In this document: positions 1 through 8,397 of the stretch, in pieces
Layout of the letters: each line of letters opens with the position of its first letter
Numbering within the stretch: the first letter of the stretch is position 1
Assembly (NCBI GenBank): GCA_903923925.1
Contig: CAIXZF010000110.1
Span: forward strand, 1-38,873
Length of the DNA: 38,873 bases
From: an uncultured Bacteroidales bacterium
GTDB lineage: Bacteria; Bacteroidota; Bacteroidia; Bacteroidales; CAIXZF01
Direction: 5' to 3'
The notes under the pieces: model-generated
Database searches by the model: none
Seen by the model: the letters and a program-made list of their open reading frames with translations, nothing else
What the model was told of the DNA's origin: nothing
Position numbers and translations under genes: made by a program

Positions 1-549
1 GGCCTCGTAACCACAACGCGACTGCGCCTGACGCTTCGGGGCAGGCCAACTTCGCCCTGGTTTGATGCCGCGCCAGACGAGGTCGCTTATGCGGTTACTG
101 GTATGATTGACTTTCTTTCGGAGTTATACCCTGAAAGGGTATTTTCCAATAGCGATGGGCATCGCCCATCGGAAAATTGCGCAGAGCTACATATGACCCT
201 GTAAGGGTCGGCACGAAACAACGGCTGATGCTGTAAATGATTATCAAGCCATCCCGAGGACAAATGCCTTGTTAGAGTGGTCCTCCGAAAGGTAGGCTGC
301 CCTTACAGGGCTCTAACGTAATTTGCCAATATTCTGCACGATGGGCGATGCCCATCGCTAATGGAATATGCCCTTACAGGGCTAGATTATTACCTTGGTA
401 AACTGGTAAATTGTTACATTAAGCTTTGGCTTGGTACAGCCAAGGTCACTTATGCGGTTACTGGTATGATTGACTTTCTTGCGGAGTTTTACCCTGTAAG
501 GCTCGGCACCAGATTACTCCAGATGTCTGCGATTATTGTGATGTAAACC
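1..549. repeat. Intergenic repeat cluster (direct repeats and hairpins)
   Basis: No convincing gene lies here. A 61-bp unit at 80-140 recurs at 443-503 with five mismatches. A hairpin with arms CGATGGGC/GCCCATCG occurs at 153-171 (loop ATC) and at 339-357 (loop GAT, the opposite orientation). The short palindrome GCCCTTACAGGGC occurs at 299-311 and 370-382, and its inverse CCCTGTAAGGG at about 197-207 and, degenerate, at 492-502. The repeats interleave, as expected for a cluster of short non-coding palindromic repeats. Function is unknown. The position at the window edge fits an assembly break in repeats. Confidence 0.7.
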
Positions 550-1062
550 TCAGCTTACATAAGAGGGGTTTAGCTTTGATTTCTCAGCTTTTATCTTTGG
601 CAACAAAATCGGAGCAAAAGAAACAACAGCTTTGTATAGATAAGATTTCCCTGTATTTGTTTTTGAAAAAATGCTTCCTGAAGGTGAAAAGCTATTAAGA
701 AAATAGAGGATAAAACTCAGGATCATGACCATTTTTATAAGGCCGAAAAAAGCTCCCAAAAGCTTATTCACCAATCCGAGCAAAAGAATATCAGCTGTTT
801 TTTCCATCAGCTTGCCGATGAAAAAAACCATCATCAGGACTAATAGGAAGACTACAGCAAACGATACTACAGACATGTATGAACCTTTCATGTGGAAGGT
901 TTCTGTGAGGAAAGTTGATACTGCTCTGGAAAAATGGATTCCCAGGTAAATCCCCAGTACCAGCCCGACCAGCATAGCCAGCTCAAGAATCAATCCCCGG
1001 CGGAAGCCTCTGAAAAGTGCGTAAGCCAGGGGAATAGCCAGGATAATGTCGAGGGTGTTCAT
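550..1062 (-). CDS. cvpA: CvpA family membrane protein
   Basis: This is a 170-residue integral membrane protein with about four hydrophobic helices (roughly residues 5-25, 28-48, 62-84 and 100-122). The N-terminus contains the RGFRRG stretch found after the first helix in CvpA (colicin V production) proteins. The family is implicated in envelope and stress phenotypes but has no settled biochemical role. It is the last gene of a leftward operon: its start overlaps the end of the MlaF-like ATPase gene by 4 bp (ATGA type), so the two are likely translationally coupled. The overlap suggests envelope maintenance together with the Mla-type transporter; that link is inference. Family assignment is confident. 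Confidence 0.85.
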   Translation of the reverse strand: MNTLDIILAIPLAYALFRGFRRGLILELAMLVGLVLGIYLGIHFSRAVSTFLTETFHMKGSYMSVVSFAVVFLLVLMMVFFIGKLMEKTADILLLGLVNKLLGAFFGLIKMVMILSFILYFLNSFSPSGSIFSKTNTGKSYLYKAVVSFAPILLPKIKAEKSKLNPSYVS

Positions 1063-1811
1063 GGATGGCTTTTTAAGCGGCGGGTAAGCTCGGTGGAATA
1101 TACAAAGTCGTTGAGTATTTCATTCTCGGAATGCAGAATCTCATCCTTATCTCCTTCCCAGCAGAGCTTGCCTTTATTGAGAAAGGCAATTTTATCCCCG
1201 ATTTCAATTACAGAATTCATATCATGAGTATTCACAATGGTAGTGATATCGTATTCCTGCGTAATTTCAGAGATCAGGATATCGATAACATTTGCTGTTT
1301 TAGGGTCGAGGCCACTGTTTGGCTCATCACAGAAAAGGTAACGCGGGTTATTCGAAATTGCGCGCGCAATTGCAACACGTTTCTTCATTCCTCCGCTGAT
1401 TTCGGAAGGGAATAATTTATTTACATTCTGAAGATTAACACGTTTCAGGCAAAAATTAGCACGATCAAGTTTTTCGGCATTGCTCATTTTCGAGAACATC
1501 GTAAGCGGAAACATCACATTCTGAATTACTGTCATAGAATCGAAGAGTGCCGATCCCTGGAAAAGCATGCCAATATCCTGTCGGATATTCTTCATCTCAT
1601 TGAAGGACAGTTTACTTATAACTCTGGTATCAAAATAAATTTCGCCACTATCAACAGGAAGAAGTCCGACCAGGCATTTCATCAGAACTGTTTTCCCTGA
1701 TCCCGACTGCCCAATAATCAGGTTACATTTACCAGGCTTAAACTCCAGGCTTACATCATCGAGTACAAGGTAGTCGTTGAATGATTTTGAAATATTTTTT
1801 GCAGTAATCAT
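1059..1811 (-). CDS. mlaF: MlaF-like ABC transporter ATP-binding protein
   Basis: This 250-residue ABC ATPase has Walker A GQSGSGKT near residues 33-40, the signature ISGGMKKRVAIARA near 138-151, Walker B LFCDEPNSGLDP near 159-170, and the switch histidine in VNTHDM. The closest family I recognise is the ATPase of the MlaFEDB/MCE phospholipid transporters, which move lipids between the inner and outer membranes. It overlaps mlaE upstream and cvpA downstream by 4 bp each. No MCE-domain protein (MlaD) is next to it, so the lipid-binding subunit must be encoded elsewhere if the system is complete. Length is typical for MlaF. Confidence 0.9.
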   Translation of the reverse strand: MITAKNISKSFNDYLVLDDVSLEFKPGKCNLIIGQSGSGKTVLMKCLVGLLPVDSGEIYFDTRVISKLSFNEMKNIRQDIGMLFQGSALFDSMTVIQNVMFPLTMFSKMSNAEKLDRANFCLKRVNLQNVNKLFPSEISGGMKKRVAIARAISNNPRYLFCDEPNSGLDPKTANVIDILISEITQEYDITTIVNTHDMNSVIEIGDKIAFLNKGKLCWEGDKDEILHSENEILNDFVYSTELTRRLKSHP

Positions 1812-2548
1812 GCCAGCAGAAGTTGAGTAAGGATAAGGTTGGCGAGAATTATTGCAATACTGCTATGAACAACAGCCCTTGTACTCGACCGTCCGACCTC
1901 CAGAGCACCACCTTCGGTATAATACCCGTGAAATCCGGAAATTGAGGTGATCAGGAAAGCGAAAACAATTGTTTTTATAAGGGCATACATCACATCATAC
2001 GGATGAAAAGCGTACTGAATTCCATAAATAAAGTCGGCCGAAGAGCATAAACCAGTAACAACTCCCGAAAGCCATCCGCCGAAAATCGACAGAAACATAC
2101 TGATTATGATCACGATAGGATTAATAATCATCGCAGCGGCTATTTTAGGGAGGATAAGGAAACTGGCAGGATTGATTCCCATAATTTCGAGGGCATCAAT
2201 CTGTTCGGTTACTCTCATTGTTCCAATTTCGGAAGCAATCTGTGAACCAATTTTGCCGGCAAGGATAAGGCTTATAATTGTGGGGCTGAACTCTAGAATA
2301 ACAGACTGACGAGTTGCAAAACCAACTGTATATAAGGGTATTAGCGGATTGTCTATATTAAATGTAGTTTGAATAGTAACTACCGCTCCCATAAAAATTG
2401 AGATTATTGCGACAATACCAAGAGAATTAATTCCGAGGTTTTCTATTTCAAGAAAAACCTGATCTTTATAGATGTGCGTTCTCTCAGGTCTGGCGATTAC
2501 CCTTCGCAAGAGCAGAATATATTTTCCGATATCAGATAAAATCCTCAA
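1808..2548 (-). CDS. mlaE: MlaE-like permease
   Basis: This 246-residue membrane protein of the MlaE/YrbE permease family has an amphipathic N-terminus and about five hydrophobic segments. The conserved region around EIGTMRVTEQIDALEIMGI (about residues 127-145) is the cytoplasmic coupling segment that contacts the ATPase. It forms the transmembrane core of an MCE-type phospholipid transporter with the downstream ATPase. It is first in a three-gene operon (mlaE-mlaF-cvpA) whose coding regions overlap by 4 bp. A TAnnTTTG box lies just upstream on the minus strand. Family assignment is firm; transport direction cannot be judged from sequence. Confidence 0.9.
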   Translation of the reverse strand: MRILSDIGKYILLLRRVIARPERTHIYKDQVFLEIENLGINSLGIVAIISIFMGAVVTIQTTFNIDNPLIPLYTVGFATRQSVILEFSPTIISLILAGKIGSQIASEIGTMRVTEQIDALEIMGINPASFLILPKIAAAMIINPIVIIISMFLSIFGGWLSGVVTGLCSSADFIYGIQYAFHPYDVMYALIKTIVFAFLITSISGFHGYYTEGGALEVGRSSTRAVVHSSIAIILANLILTQLLLA

Positions 2549-2568
2549 AATTGCGTTGTATTATATGG

Positions 2569-2576
2569 CAAATTTA
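2569..2576 (-). promoter_or_regulatory. -7 box of the mlaE operon
   Basis: The minus-strand sequence TAAATTTG matches the Bacteroidetes -7 consensus TAnnTTTG and lies 20 bp upstream of the mlaE start. No good -33 element is visible. It shares the 101-bp divergent region with the promoter of the small lipoprotein gene. Confidence 0.5.
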
Positions 2577-2637
2577 GATAAAAATACAGCAAGAGTTACA
2601 GTTGTGTTTCAAGAGGTGTCTCATATAGATTAATTGT

Positions 2638-2645
2638 TATTTTTG
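2638..2645 (+). promoter_or_regulatory. -7 box at the start codon of the lipoprotein gene
   Basis: TATTTTTG matches TAnnTTTG and ends only 4 nt before the ATG at 2650. If it is a real promoter, transcription would begin at or next to the A of the start codon, giving a leaderless mRNA. Confidence 0.5.
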
Positions 2646-2649
2646 CATT

Positions 2650-2847
2650 ATGGAATTTAAAGAAAAATTCAACAACACTGGGTTGATTATCATATTGTTA
2701 ATATGTATAGTACTGGCATCTTGTGCAGCTACTAACAGCCGGGGCGGCATGTCGGCACCGAAACGTAAAAACCATAGCAAATGCAATTGTCCGAGGTGGA
2801 CAAACCAGGAAAACAAAGCATTGTATAAGTATAGGATGAATGGTTGA
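2650..2847 (+). CDS. Small putative lipoprotein
   Basis: This 65-residue protein has a lysine-containing N-terminus, a hydrophobic core (about residues 12-22) and the lipobox LASC, with the lipidated cysteine at about residue 25. After that comes a short basic, Cys-containing tail including the CNCP motif. I do not recognise a family. The last 8 bp overlap the start of the SprT-like gene, so the two are probably co-expressed. The tail is too short for a usual domain; it may be an envelope peptide. Confidence rests on the clean lipobox, the upstream promoter box and the overlap with a real gene. Confidence 0.65.
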   Translation: MEFKEKFNNTGLIIILLICIVLASCAATNSRGGMSAPKRKNHSKCNCPRWTNQENKALYKYRMNG

Positions 2848-3475
2848 ACGCAAGGATATTCTGGAAAAATACCTGCCTCCTTATTCCATTGACCTCGTCA
2901 TTGCCTTAATGGAGAGCTGGACTTTTCAATTAAAAATTACCAGGAACAGGACCTCAAAAGTTGGCGATTACCGATCGCCCTCAAGAGGAAAATCCCACAG
3001 AATTTCAGTAAATCATGATTTAAATCCCTTTTCTTTTCTTATCACCCTGATTCATGAAATAGCGCATCTTGTTGTTTATGAAGAGTTTAAGAGGAGTGTT
3101 GATCCACATGGAAAAGAATGGCGGCAGGCTTACCGCAAACTTTTACAGCCATTTATACTAAGGGGAGTTTTGCCAGATGATATTGTACAATCCTTTGAAT
3201 ATTATTTCGACAGGGATGTAAACCGTACTGATTTGGAAATCAACTCGGTATTGCGTAAATATGATATGCCGAATGGCCTTGTTCCTGTTGGTGAATTACC
3301 TGAAAATGCGATGTTTAAACTGGCTGATGGCCGGCTGTTTGTGAGAGGTGAAAGAATGCGCACACGGTACCGCTGTAATTGCCTAACCAACAGAAAGACA
3401 TACCTTGTGAGCAAATTAATGGAAGTTTATCCAGTTCACTATCAATATAAATTGGAATTTGTTTCAGATTTTTAA
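2840..3475 (+). CDS. SprT-like zinc metalloprotease-fold protein
   Basis: This 211-residue protein carries the zincin motif HEIAH at residues 72-76 and a further histidine in DPHGKEW (H90) as the likely third zinc ligand, the arrangement of SprT/Spartan-like proteins. The C-terminal part keeps a Cys pair (YRCNC, about 178-182) where SprT proteins often have a zinc ribbon, but a second pair is not obvious. Bacterial SprT proteins are poorly characterised; the eukaryotic relative Spartan degrades DNA-protein crosslinks. Its start overlaps the upstream lipoprotein gene by 8 bp. Its own stop codon lies inside the -7 box of the next gene. Confidence 0.85.
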   Translation: MVERKDILEKYLPPYSIDLVIALMESWTFQLKITRNRTSKVGDYRSPSRGKSHRISVNHDLNPFSFLITLIHEIAHLVVYEEFKRSVDPHGKEWRQAYRKLLQPFILRGVLPDDIVQSFEYYFDRDVNRTDLEINSVLRKYDMPNGLVPVGELPENAMFKLADGRLFVRGERMRTRYRCNCLTNRKTYLVSKLMEVYPVHYQYKLEFVSDF

Positions 3476-3480
3476 CTTTG
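3473..3480 (+). promoter_or_regulatory. -7 box for manC
   Basis: TAACTTTG (TAnnTTTG) overlaps the stop codon of the SprT-like gene and lies 22 nt before the manC ATG. ATTG at 3451-3454 sits 18 bp upstream and could act as the -33 element. Confidence 0.55.
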
Positions 3481-3502
3481 TACCCGTTCAAAAAAGATAA
3501 TC

Positions 3503-4591
3503 ATGCGTAACAATTTTTGTGTAATTATGGCAGGAGGGGTTGGAACCCGCTTCTGGCCAATGAGCCGGAGCTCCAGACCCAAACAGTTTATCGATATTCT
3601 GGGCAGCGGTGAAACCCTCATTCAGCAGACTGTACGACGGTTTAAAGCAGTTTGCCCTGTAGAGAATATCTATATTGTTACGAATGAGATTTACAAGGAT
3701 CTTGTTCTGACTCAGATACCTGAACTTAAACCTGAACAGGTTCTCAGTGAGCCATCGCGCAGAAATACAGCTCCCTGCATTGCATACGCTGTATACAAAA
3801 TTGAAAGTATTAATCCCAACGCGAACATTGTTGTTGCCCCTTCCGATCATATAATTCTGCGCGAAGATATCTTTACTGAAGTAATTACTTCCGGCCTGAA
3901 AGCTGTAAAAGATAACGACTGGCTTCTTACGCTCGGGATAACTCCCAGCCGCCCGGATACAGGCTATGGCTACATTCAGCATAATGAAGAATCCAGTTAC
4001 GAAAACGATAAGAGGATTTACAAGGTGAAAACCTTTACCGAAAAGCCAAACCTTGAAATTGCAAAATCATTTCTGCAAAGTGGCGATTTCCTCTGGAATT
4101 CAGGTATTTTCATTTGGTCGGTAAAAAGTATAATGCTTGGACTGGCAGAGCACATTCCTGATATTAACGATTTATTCAAAGAAGGTGAGGGAATTTACAA
4201 TACTCCCGGAGAAAAGGATTTCATCCAGCGTATTTATACCATGTGCCGCAGCATTTCTATCGACTATGGGGTAATGGAAAAAGCGGATAATGTATATGTC
4301 CTTTCGTCTGATTTTGGCTGGTCCGACCTTGGTACCTGGGGTTCCCTTTATGATATCCGATCGAAAGACAAGAATGGCAACAGCGTGGTTGGTAAGAATG
4401 TAATGCTATATGATACAAAGAATTGCGTAATAAATATTCCAAAAGACAAACTAGTGGTGCTCGAAGGTCTCGACGATTATATTGTTGTTGAAGACGACAG
4501 TATTCTTTTAATTTGCCGTAAAACTGAAGAACAGCAAATAAGACAGTTTGTAAATGATGTGATGGTGGAAAAAGGTGAAAAATTTGTGTAA
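3503..4591 (+). CDS. manC: Mannose-1-phosphate guanylyltransferase
   Basis: This 362-residue nucleotidyltransferase makes GDP-mannose from mannose-1-phosphate and GTP in the cytoplasm, feeding surface glycan synthesis. The N-terminal pyrophosphorylase signature GGVGTRFWPMSRSSRPKQF is at residues 11-29. APSDHII and FTEKP, typical of this family, follow in the expected order, as does WSDLGTWGSL near residue 273. It is about the length of the catalytic domain alone and lacks the C-terminal cupin isomerase domain of bifunctional ManC/AlgA enzymes, so phosphomannose isomerase must be separate. It has its own promoter box. Downstream, the S46 peptidase gene begins 30 bp later on the same strand and may be co-transcribed. 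Confidence 0.93.
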   Translation: MRNNFCVIMAGGVGTRFWPMSRSSRPKQFIDILGSGETLIQQTVRRFKAVCPVENIYIVTNEIYKDLVLTQIPELKPEQVLSEPSRRNTAPCIAYAVYKIESINPNANIVVAPSDHIILREDIFTEVITSGLKAVKDNDWLLTLGITPSRPDTGYGYIQHNEESSYENDKRIYKVKTFTEKPNLEIAKSFLQSGDFLWNSGIFIWSVKSIMLGLAEHIPDINDLFKEGEGIYNTPGEKDFIQRIYTMCRSISIDYGVMEKADNVYVLSSDFGWSDLGTWGSLYDIRSKDKNGNSVVGKNVMLYDTKNCVINIPKDKLVVLEGLDDYIVVEDDSILLICRKTEEQQIRQFVNDVMVEKGEKFV

Positions 4592-4621
4592 TAATTTAAC
4601 AATCTATTAGTTATATCTCGA

Positions 4622-6778
4622 ATGAAAAGAAAAATTACGTTTGTGCTCCTTGCTGTACTTTTGTCAATAGGCTTGAAAGTTAAAGCTGATGAAGGTATGT
4701 GGCTGCCATTATTCATTGACAGGCTCAATTATACCGACATGCAGAAGATGGGACTTCATCTTACTGCAGAAGAAATTTACAGTATCAATAATTCAAGTCT
4801 TAAGGATGCTATCATCATATTCGGAGGAGGATGTACTGGTGAAATTGTTTCTGCTGAAGGTCTGATATTTACAAATCATCACTGTGGATATGATGCTATT
4901 CAGCAGCAAAGTTCTGTTGAACACGATTATCTTACCAATGGTTTCTGGGCATTAAAAAAAACGGATGAGCTTCCAAATGAAAGCCTTACTGTGAAGTTCC
5001 TGGTACGAATTGAAGATGTATCGAAAAAAGTTCTGGCAAATCTTGATCCAAAATTAAGCGAAGACGACAGGACAAAAGCGGTTAAAGAAATCACAAAAAA
5101 GCTTGAAGATGAAGCGAATAACAATAAACAATATGATGTATCAGTTCGCAGTTTTTTTAACGGAAATGAATATTATTTGTTTGTTTATGAAACATTTAAG
5201 GATATCCGTTTAGTAGGTACTCCACCGAATGCTATCGGTAAATTCGGAGGCGACACTGATAACTGGATGTGGCCAAGGCATACCGGCGATTTCTCTGTTT
5301 TCCGCGTTTATACCTCTCCCGACGGCAAGCCTGCTGCATACAGCAAGGATAATATTCCGCTGAAGGCTAAAAAATTCCTGCCTATTTCAATAAAAGGCAT
5401 TAAAAAGAACGATTATGCCATGGTAATGGGTTTCCCGGGAACCACCAACCGCTTTCTTACTTCTTTCGGCGTGAAACTGGCACTCGAAGAAACAAATCCT
5501 TCCGTAGTAAATGTGCGTACGAAAAAACTGGCTATCATGAAGAAAGACATGGATGCCAGCGATAAAGTACGAATTCAATATTCATCAAAATATGCCGGCA
5601 TTGCAAATTACTGGAAAAAATACCAGGGAGAATCAAAGGGTCTGAAACGACTTAAAGTATACGATGAAAAGAAGGCTATTGAAGAAGCTTTTACAAAATG
5701 GGTTAATGCTGATGCTGCCCGTAAAGATAAGTATGGAAATGCGCTTACAGATATTTCCCTGGGTTATACCGAAATGACCAAATATGCAAAAGTCAGCACT
5801 TATTTCAGGGAAACCATGACCAGAGGACCAGAATGTATTGGTCTGGCAAAGAGCTTTGAGGCTTTGCAGAAGGAATTAAAAGCTGAAAAGCCTGATGATG
5901 CAAAGATTAAAGAACAGATAGGTAAGATGAAAACAAGAGCAAAAGATCTTTTTAAGGATTACAACCAGGCTACTGACATGAAACTGATGGCTGAACTTTT
6001 TGCTATGTTTATGAATGATATTTCAGCTGAATACCACCCGGATTACCTCATAGAAATGAAGAATAAATATGATGGTGATTTTTCAAAATTAGCCGCTGCT
6101 ATTGCTGAAAAATCCATCTTTGTTTCACCAGAAAGAATAAATGCTTTCCTCGATAATCCAAAAGCTAAGGTTCTGGATAAAGATCCTGCTTTCAAAATAA
6201 TGAAATCCATTTATGCGAAAACCGATTTGCTTACGCCTAAAATTACGGCTGCCCAGGCGCAGATCAGCAAAGGAATGCGTTCGTTTGTTGCCGGCTTGCG
6301 TGAAATGCAGCCAGATAAAAAATTCTATCCCGATGCAAACAGTACTATGCGCCTCACCTACGGTAAGGTTCTGGATTATTATCCTGCGGATGCCATTCAT
6401 TATGATTTTAAAACAACCCTCAAAGGGGTAATGGAAAAAGAAGACCCAACAAATGATGAATTTGTGGTTCCTCAGAAACTGAAAGAACTTTATGCTGCAA
6501 AAGATTTTGGCCCCTATGGCGAAAACGGCGAGCTTGTAACCTGTTTCCTTACAGATAATGACATTACAGGCGGAAATTCAGGCAGTCCATGCATCAATGC
6601 CGACGGAGAGCTTATCGGACTGGCCTTCGACGGAAACTGGGAAGCACTTAGCAGCGACATCGTTTTCGAACCTGCACTCCAGCGCACCATCGTAGTTGAT
6701 GCCCGCTATGTGCTGTTTGTAATCGACAAACTTGCAGGAGCTAAGAATCTTATTGACGAATTGCAGATCAGGAAATAA
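4622..6778 (+). CDS. dpp7: S46 family dipeptidyl-peptidase, DPP7-like
   Basis: This 718-residue secreted serine exopeptidase has a signal peptide (about residues 1-22), followed by the family's mature start DEGMW. The catalytic histidine region is TNHHCGYDAIQ (about 84-94), the aspartate lies around residues 211-223 (GGDTDNWMWPRHTGDF), and the serine is S653 in GGNSGSP. Family knowledge: 18 residues after the catalytic serine, DPP11 has an Arg that selects acidic P1 residues, while DPP7 has Gly. Here that position is Gly (G671 in AFDGNWE), favouring removal of dipeptides with hydrophobic P1. It acts in the periplasm in peptide nutrition. Transcription ends at the strong terminator at 6806-6845. 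Confidence 0.93.
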   Translation: MKRKITFVLLAVLLSIGLKVKADEGMWLPLFIDRLNYTDMQKMGLHLTAEEIYSINNSSLKDAIIIFGGGCTGEIVSAEGLIFTNHHCGYDAIQQQSSVEHDYLTNGFWALKKTDELPNESLTVKFLVRIEDVSKKVLANLDPKLSEDDRTKAVKEITKKLEDEANNNKQYDVSVRSFFNGNEYYLFVYETFKDIRLVGTPPNAIGKFGGDTDNWMWPRHTGDFSVFRVYTSPDGKPAAYSKDNIPLKAKKFLPISIKGIKKNDYAMVMGFPGTTNRFLTSFGVKLALEETNPSVVNVRTKKLAIMKKDMDASDKVRIQYSSKYAGIANYWKKYQGESKGLKRLKVYDEKKAIEEAFTKWVNADAARKDKYGNALTDISLGYTEMTKYAKVSTYFRETMTRGPECIGLAKSFEALQKELKAEKPDDAKIKEQIGKMKTRAKDLFKDYNQATDMKLMAELFAMFMNDISAEYHPDYLIEMKNKYDGDFSKLAAAIAEKSIFVSPERINAFLDNPKAKVLDKDPAFKIMKSIYAKTDLLTPKITAAQAQISKGMRSFVAGLREMQPDKKFYPDANSTMRLTYGKVLDYYPADAIHYDFKTTLKGVMEKEDPTNDEFVVPQKLKELYAAKDFGPYGENGELVTCFLTDNDITGGNSGSPCINADGELIGLAFDGNWEALSSDIVFEPALQRTIVVDARYVLFVIDKLAGAKNLIDELQIRK

Positions 6779-6805
6779 TTAATTACAGAACAAAACATTT
6801 TTTTG

Positions 6806-6845
6806 AATCGCGGGTTTGGCATGTATCATCCCGCGATTTTTTTTT
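6806..6845 (+). terminator. Rho-independent terminator after the S46 peptidase
   Basis: The 9-bp perfect stem AATCGCGGG (6806-6814) / CCCGCGATT (6830-6838) with a 15-nt loop runs into a T tract ending at 6845. It separates the peptidase from the next gene and argues against the TTG start at 6816 that an open frame would allow. Confidence 0.85.
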
Positions 6846-6872
6846 GTACATTTAATGCACAATTTGAATCGG

Positions 6873-8333
6873 ATGAGAATAAATATCCTTTGTTTAATCC
6901 TTTTGTTACCCTTTTGGGCTTTAGCTCAGCTTACGCCTATTGCTGTTCCGTTAACAGATTCAATCAGCGATAATAAAAACCCGGATATTGTACTTCTGAA
7001 CAGTTACCAGGCATTAATGGTTTGGGAGAAATCGAACAGTCCGGATTCTACTGCAATTTTTGGAAAAATTCTGCATCCTTCAGGCCTAAACGACACAAGT
7101 TCTTTCAAAGTTCTTGGTAAAGCGGGTGTGCATTTTACTCATCCTGTTGTAATGGGGCTGAAGAACTATAGCGGAACCAATCAGGATACTCTGGCCTACC
7201 TGTTTTATGAATCGGATGAGAATGGGAATAAAGATCTCTATTACCTTAAATATAATGTTAACGGAAACTTTTTCGGCCCAATTCTTTTTGCAGGCAGCAG
7301 CCTGGATGATAAAAACCTGAGTCTTGACCTTGATTTATGGGGTGGAAGATACGGACTGTCCTGGCAAAGCGGAGATAAAATAATGTTTGCCGGCGCCATC
7401 TACAACAATGCATTGCACTCTTACTCATTCTCACAAACTTCTGTTGTTGATTCAGGCAATGTGAACAGACCAGTGGTTAACAGTCAGAGCGATCCATTGG
7501 TACTTTGGGAGAAGCAAGTGAATGGTGAAACAAAAATCGCCTGGTCGTCTTATTTCAATTCTTCGCTTTGGTCGCCGGTTTATATCTGGAACAAACCTGG
7601 CACAAACAGCCAGATAAGTAATATTAAAGGTTTAGATGGAATGGGAATGATAGGCTTTGTATGGAAAGTTAGCGACGGGATTCAAACGCATTTATTTTGT
7701 CAGTCGTTCTCCTTAAGCTACGATTCGATTGAGCTGATTTCCAATTTTCATATTGAAGACCCTTGTGCAACTACAGCACCTATGATCACTAAAAACAGCG
7801 ACTGGATTGAAACTACATTTTTGGTGTACAACAGTGATTCCCTTGGTAACGGAGAAGTTTTTTCCAGATGGATGTTCAGCGGAAATCAGAATATTTCAAA
7901 CAGTACAGCAAACGATGTTCATCCTAAATTATTTATGCTGCCGGGATTCGGAAACTGGATATATGAGATTGCAATCTCCTGGGAATCATTCCGGAACGGG
8001 CATTGGCAGATCTGGTATACCTACCTGGACATGTCAGGCGGAATACATCCTGTTCCTGCAGATAAGTTTACTGTTTCCTTTTCTCCGAATCCTTTCCACG
8101 AGGACTTAAAGGTTGATTTTGATCTGAAAGAAGATCAGGATGTTAGCCTGAAGATGTTTAATTCTATTGGTATAAAAGTGGTTGAAATCTCTGCCATTAA
8201 AGGATATATGGGAGGGAATTCCTATTTTCTGCATGGAATAGACGACAATGGGAAATTACTCCCCTCAGGCATGTATATGATTCAGCTGGAGTGCAGGGAT
8301 GGCAGCAGAACGACAAAAGTTATAAAATATTAG
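6873..8333 (+). CDS. Secreted protein with type IX secretion C-terminal sorting domain
   Basis: The frame is open from a TTG at 6816, but that lies inside the terminator hairpin. The ATG at 6873 gives a good signal peptide (MRINILCLILLLPFWALAQ), so I place the start there, making about 486 residues. The body has repeated beta-rich segments with W, S and D residues, as in beta-propeller-like repeats; I do not recognise a catalytic motif. The last 80 or so residues form a Por-type sorting domain: SPNPF, then VSLKMFNSIGIKV, then LPSGMYMIQLE and a basic end TTKVIKY. This predicts export across the outer membrane by the type IX system. Function otherwise unknown. Confidence 0.85.
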   Translation: MRINILCLILLLPFWALAQLTPIAVPLTDSISDNKNPDIVLLNSYQALMVWEKSNSPDSTAIFGKILHPSGLNDTSSFKVLGKAGVHFTHPVVMGLKNYSGTNQDTLAYLFYESDENGNKDLYYLKYNVNGNFFGPILFAGSSLDDKNLSLDLDLWGGRYGLSWQSGDKIMFAGAIYNNALHSYSFSQTSVVDSGNVNRPVVNSQSDPLVLWEKQVNGETKIAWSSYFNSSLWSPVYIWNKPGTNSQISNIKGLDGMGMIGFVWKVSDGIQTHLFCQSFSLSYDSIELISNFHIEDPCATTAPMITKNSDWIETTFLVYNSDSLGNGEVFSRWMFSGNQNISNSTANDVHPKLFMLPGFGNWIYEIAISWESFRNGHWQIWYTYLDMSGGIHPVPADKFTVSFSPNPFHEDLKVDFDLKEDQDVSLKMFNSIGIKVVEISAIKGYMGGNSYFLHGIDDNGKLLPSGMYMIQLECRDGSRTTKVIKY

Positions 8334-8397
8334 TCCGTTTTGTCCGTCGTTTCTTACGAAATGTGCAGGTTTACAAATTTACCAGTCTAACAACTGC

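Noticed and set aside
361-546. 61-residue open frame on the plus strand
   Set aside because: It consists of the 61-bp direct repeat and the CCCTTACAGGG palindrome and has no family or promoter support.
6816-6872. N-terminal extension of the type IX secreted protein from a TTG
   Set aside because: The TTG lies in the loop of the terminator hairpin, and the signal peptide begins properly at the ATG at 6873.
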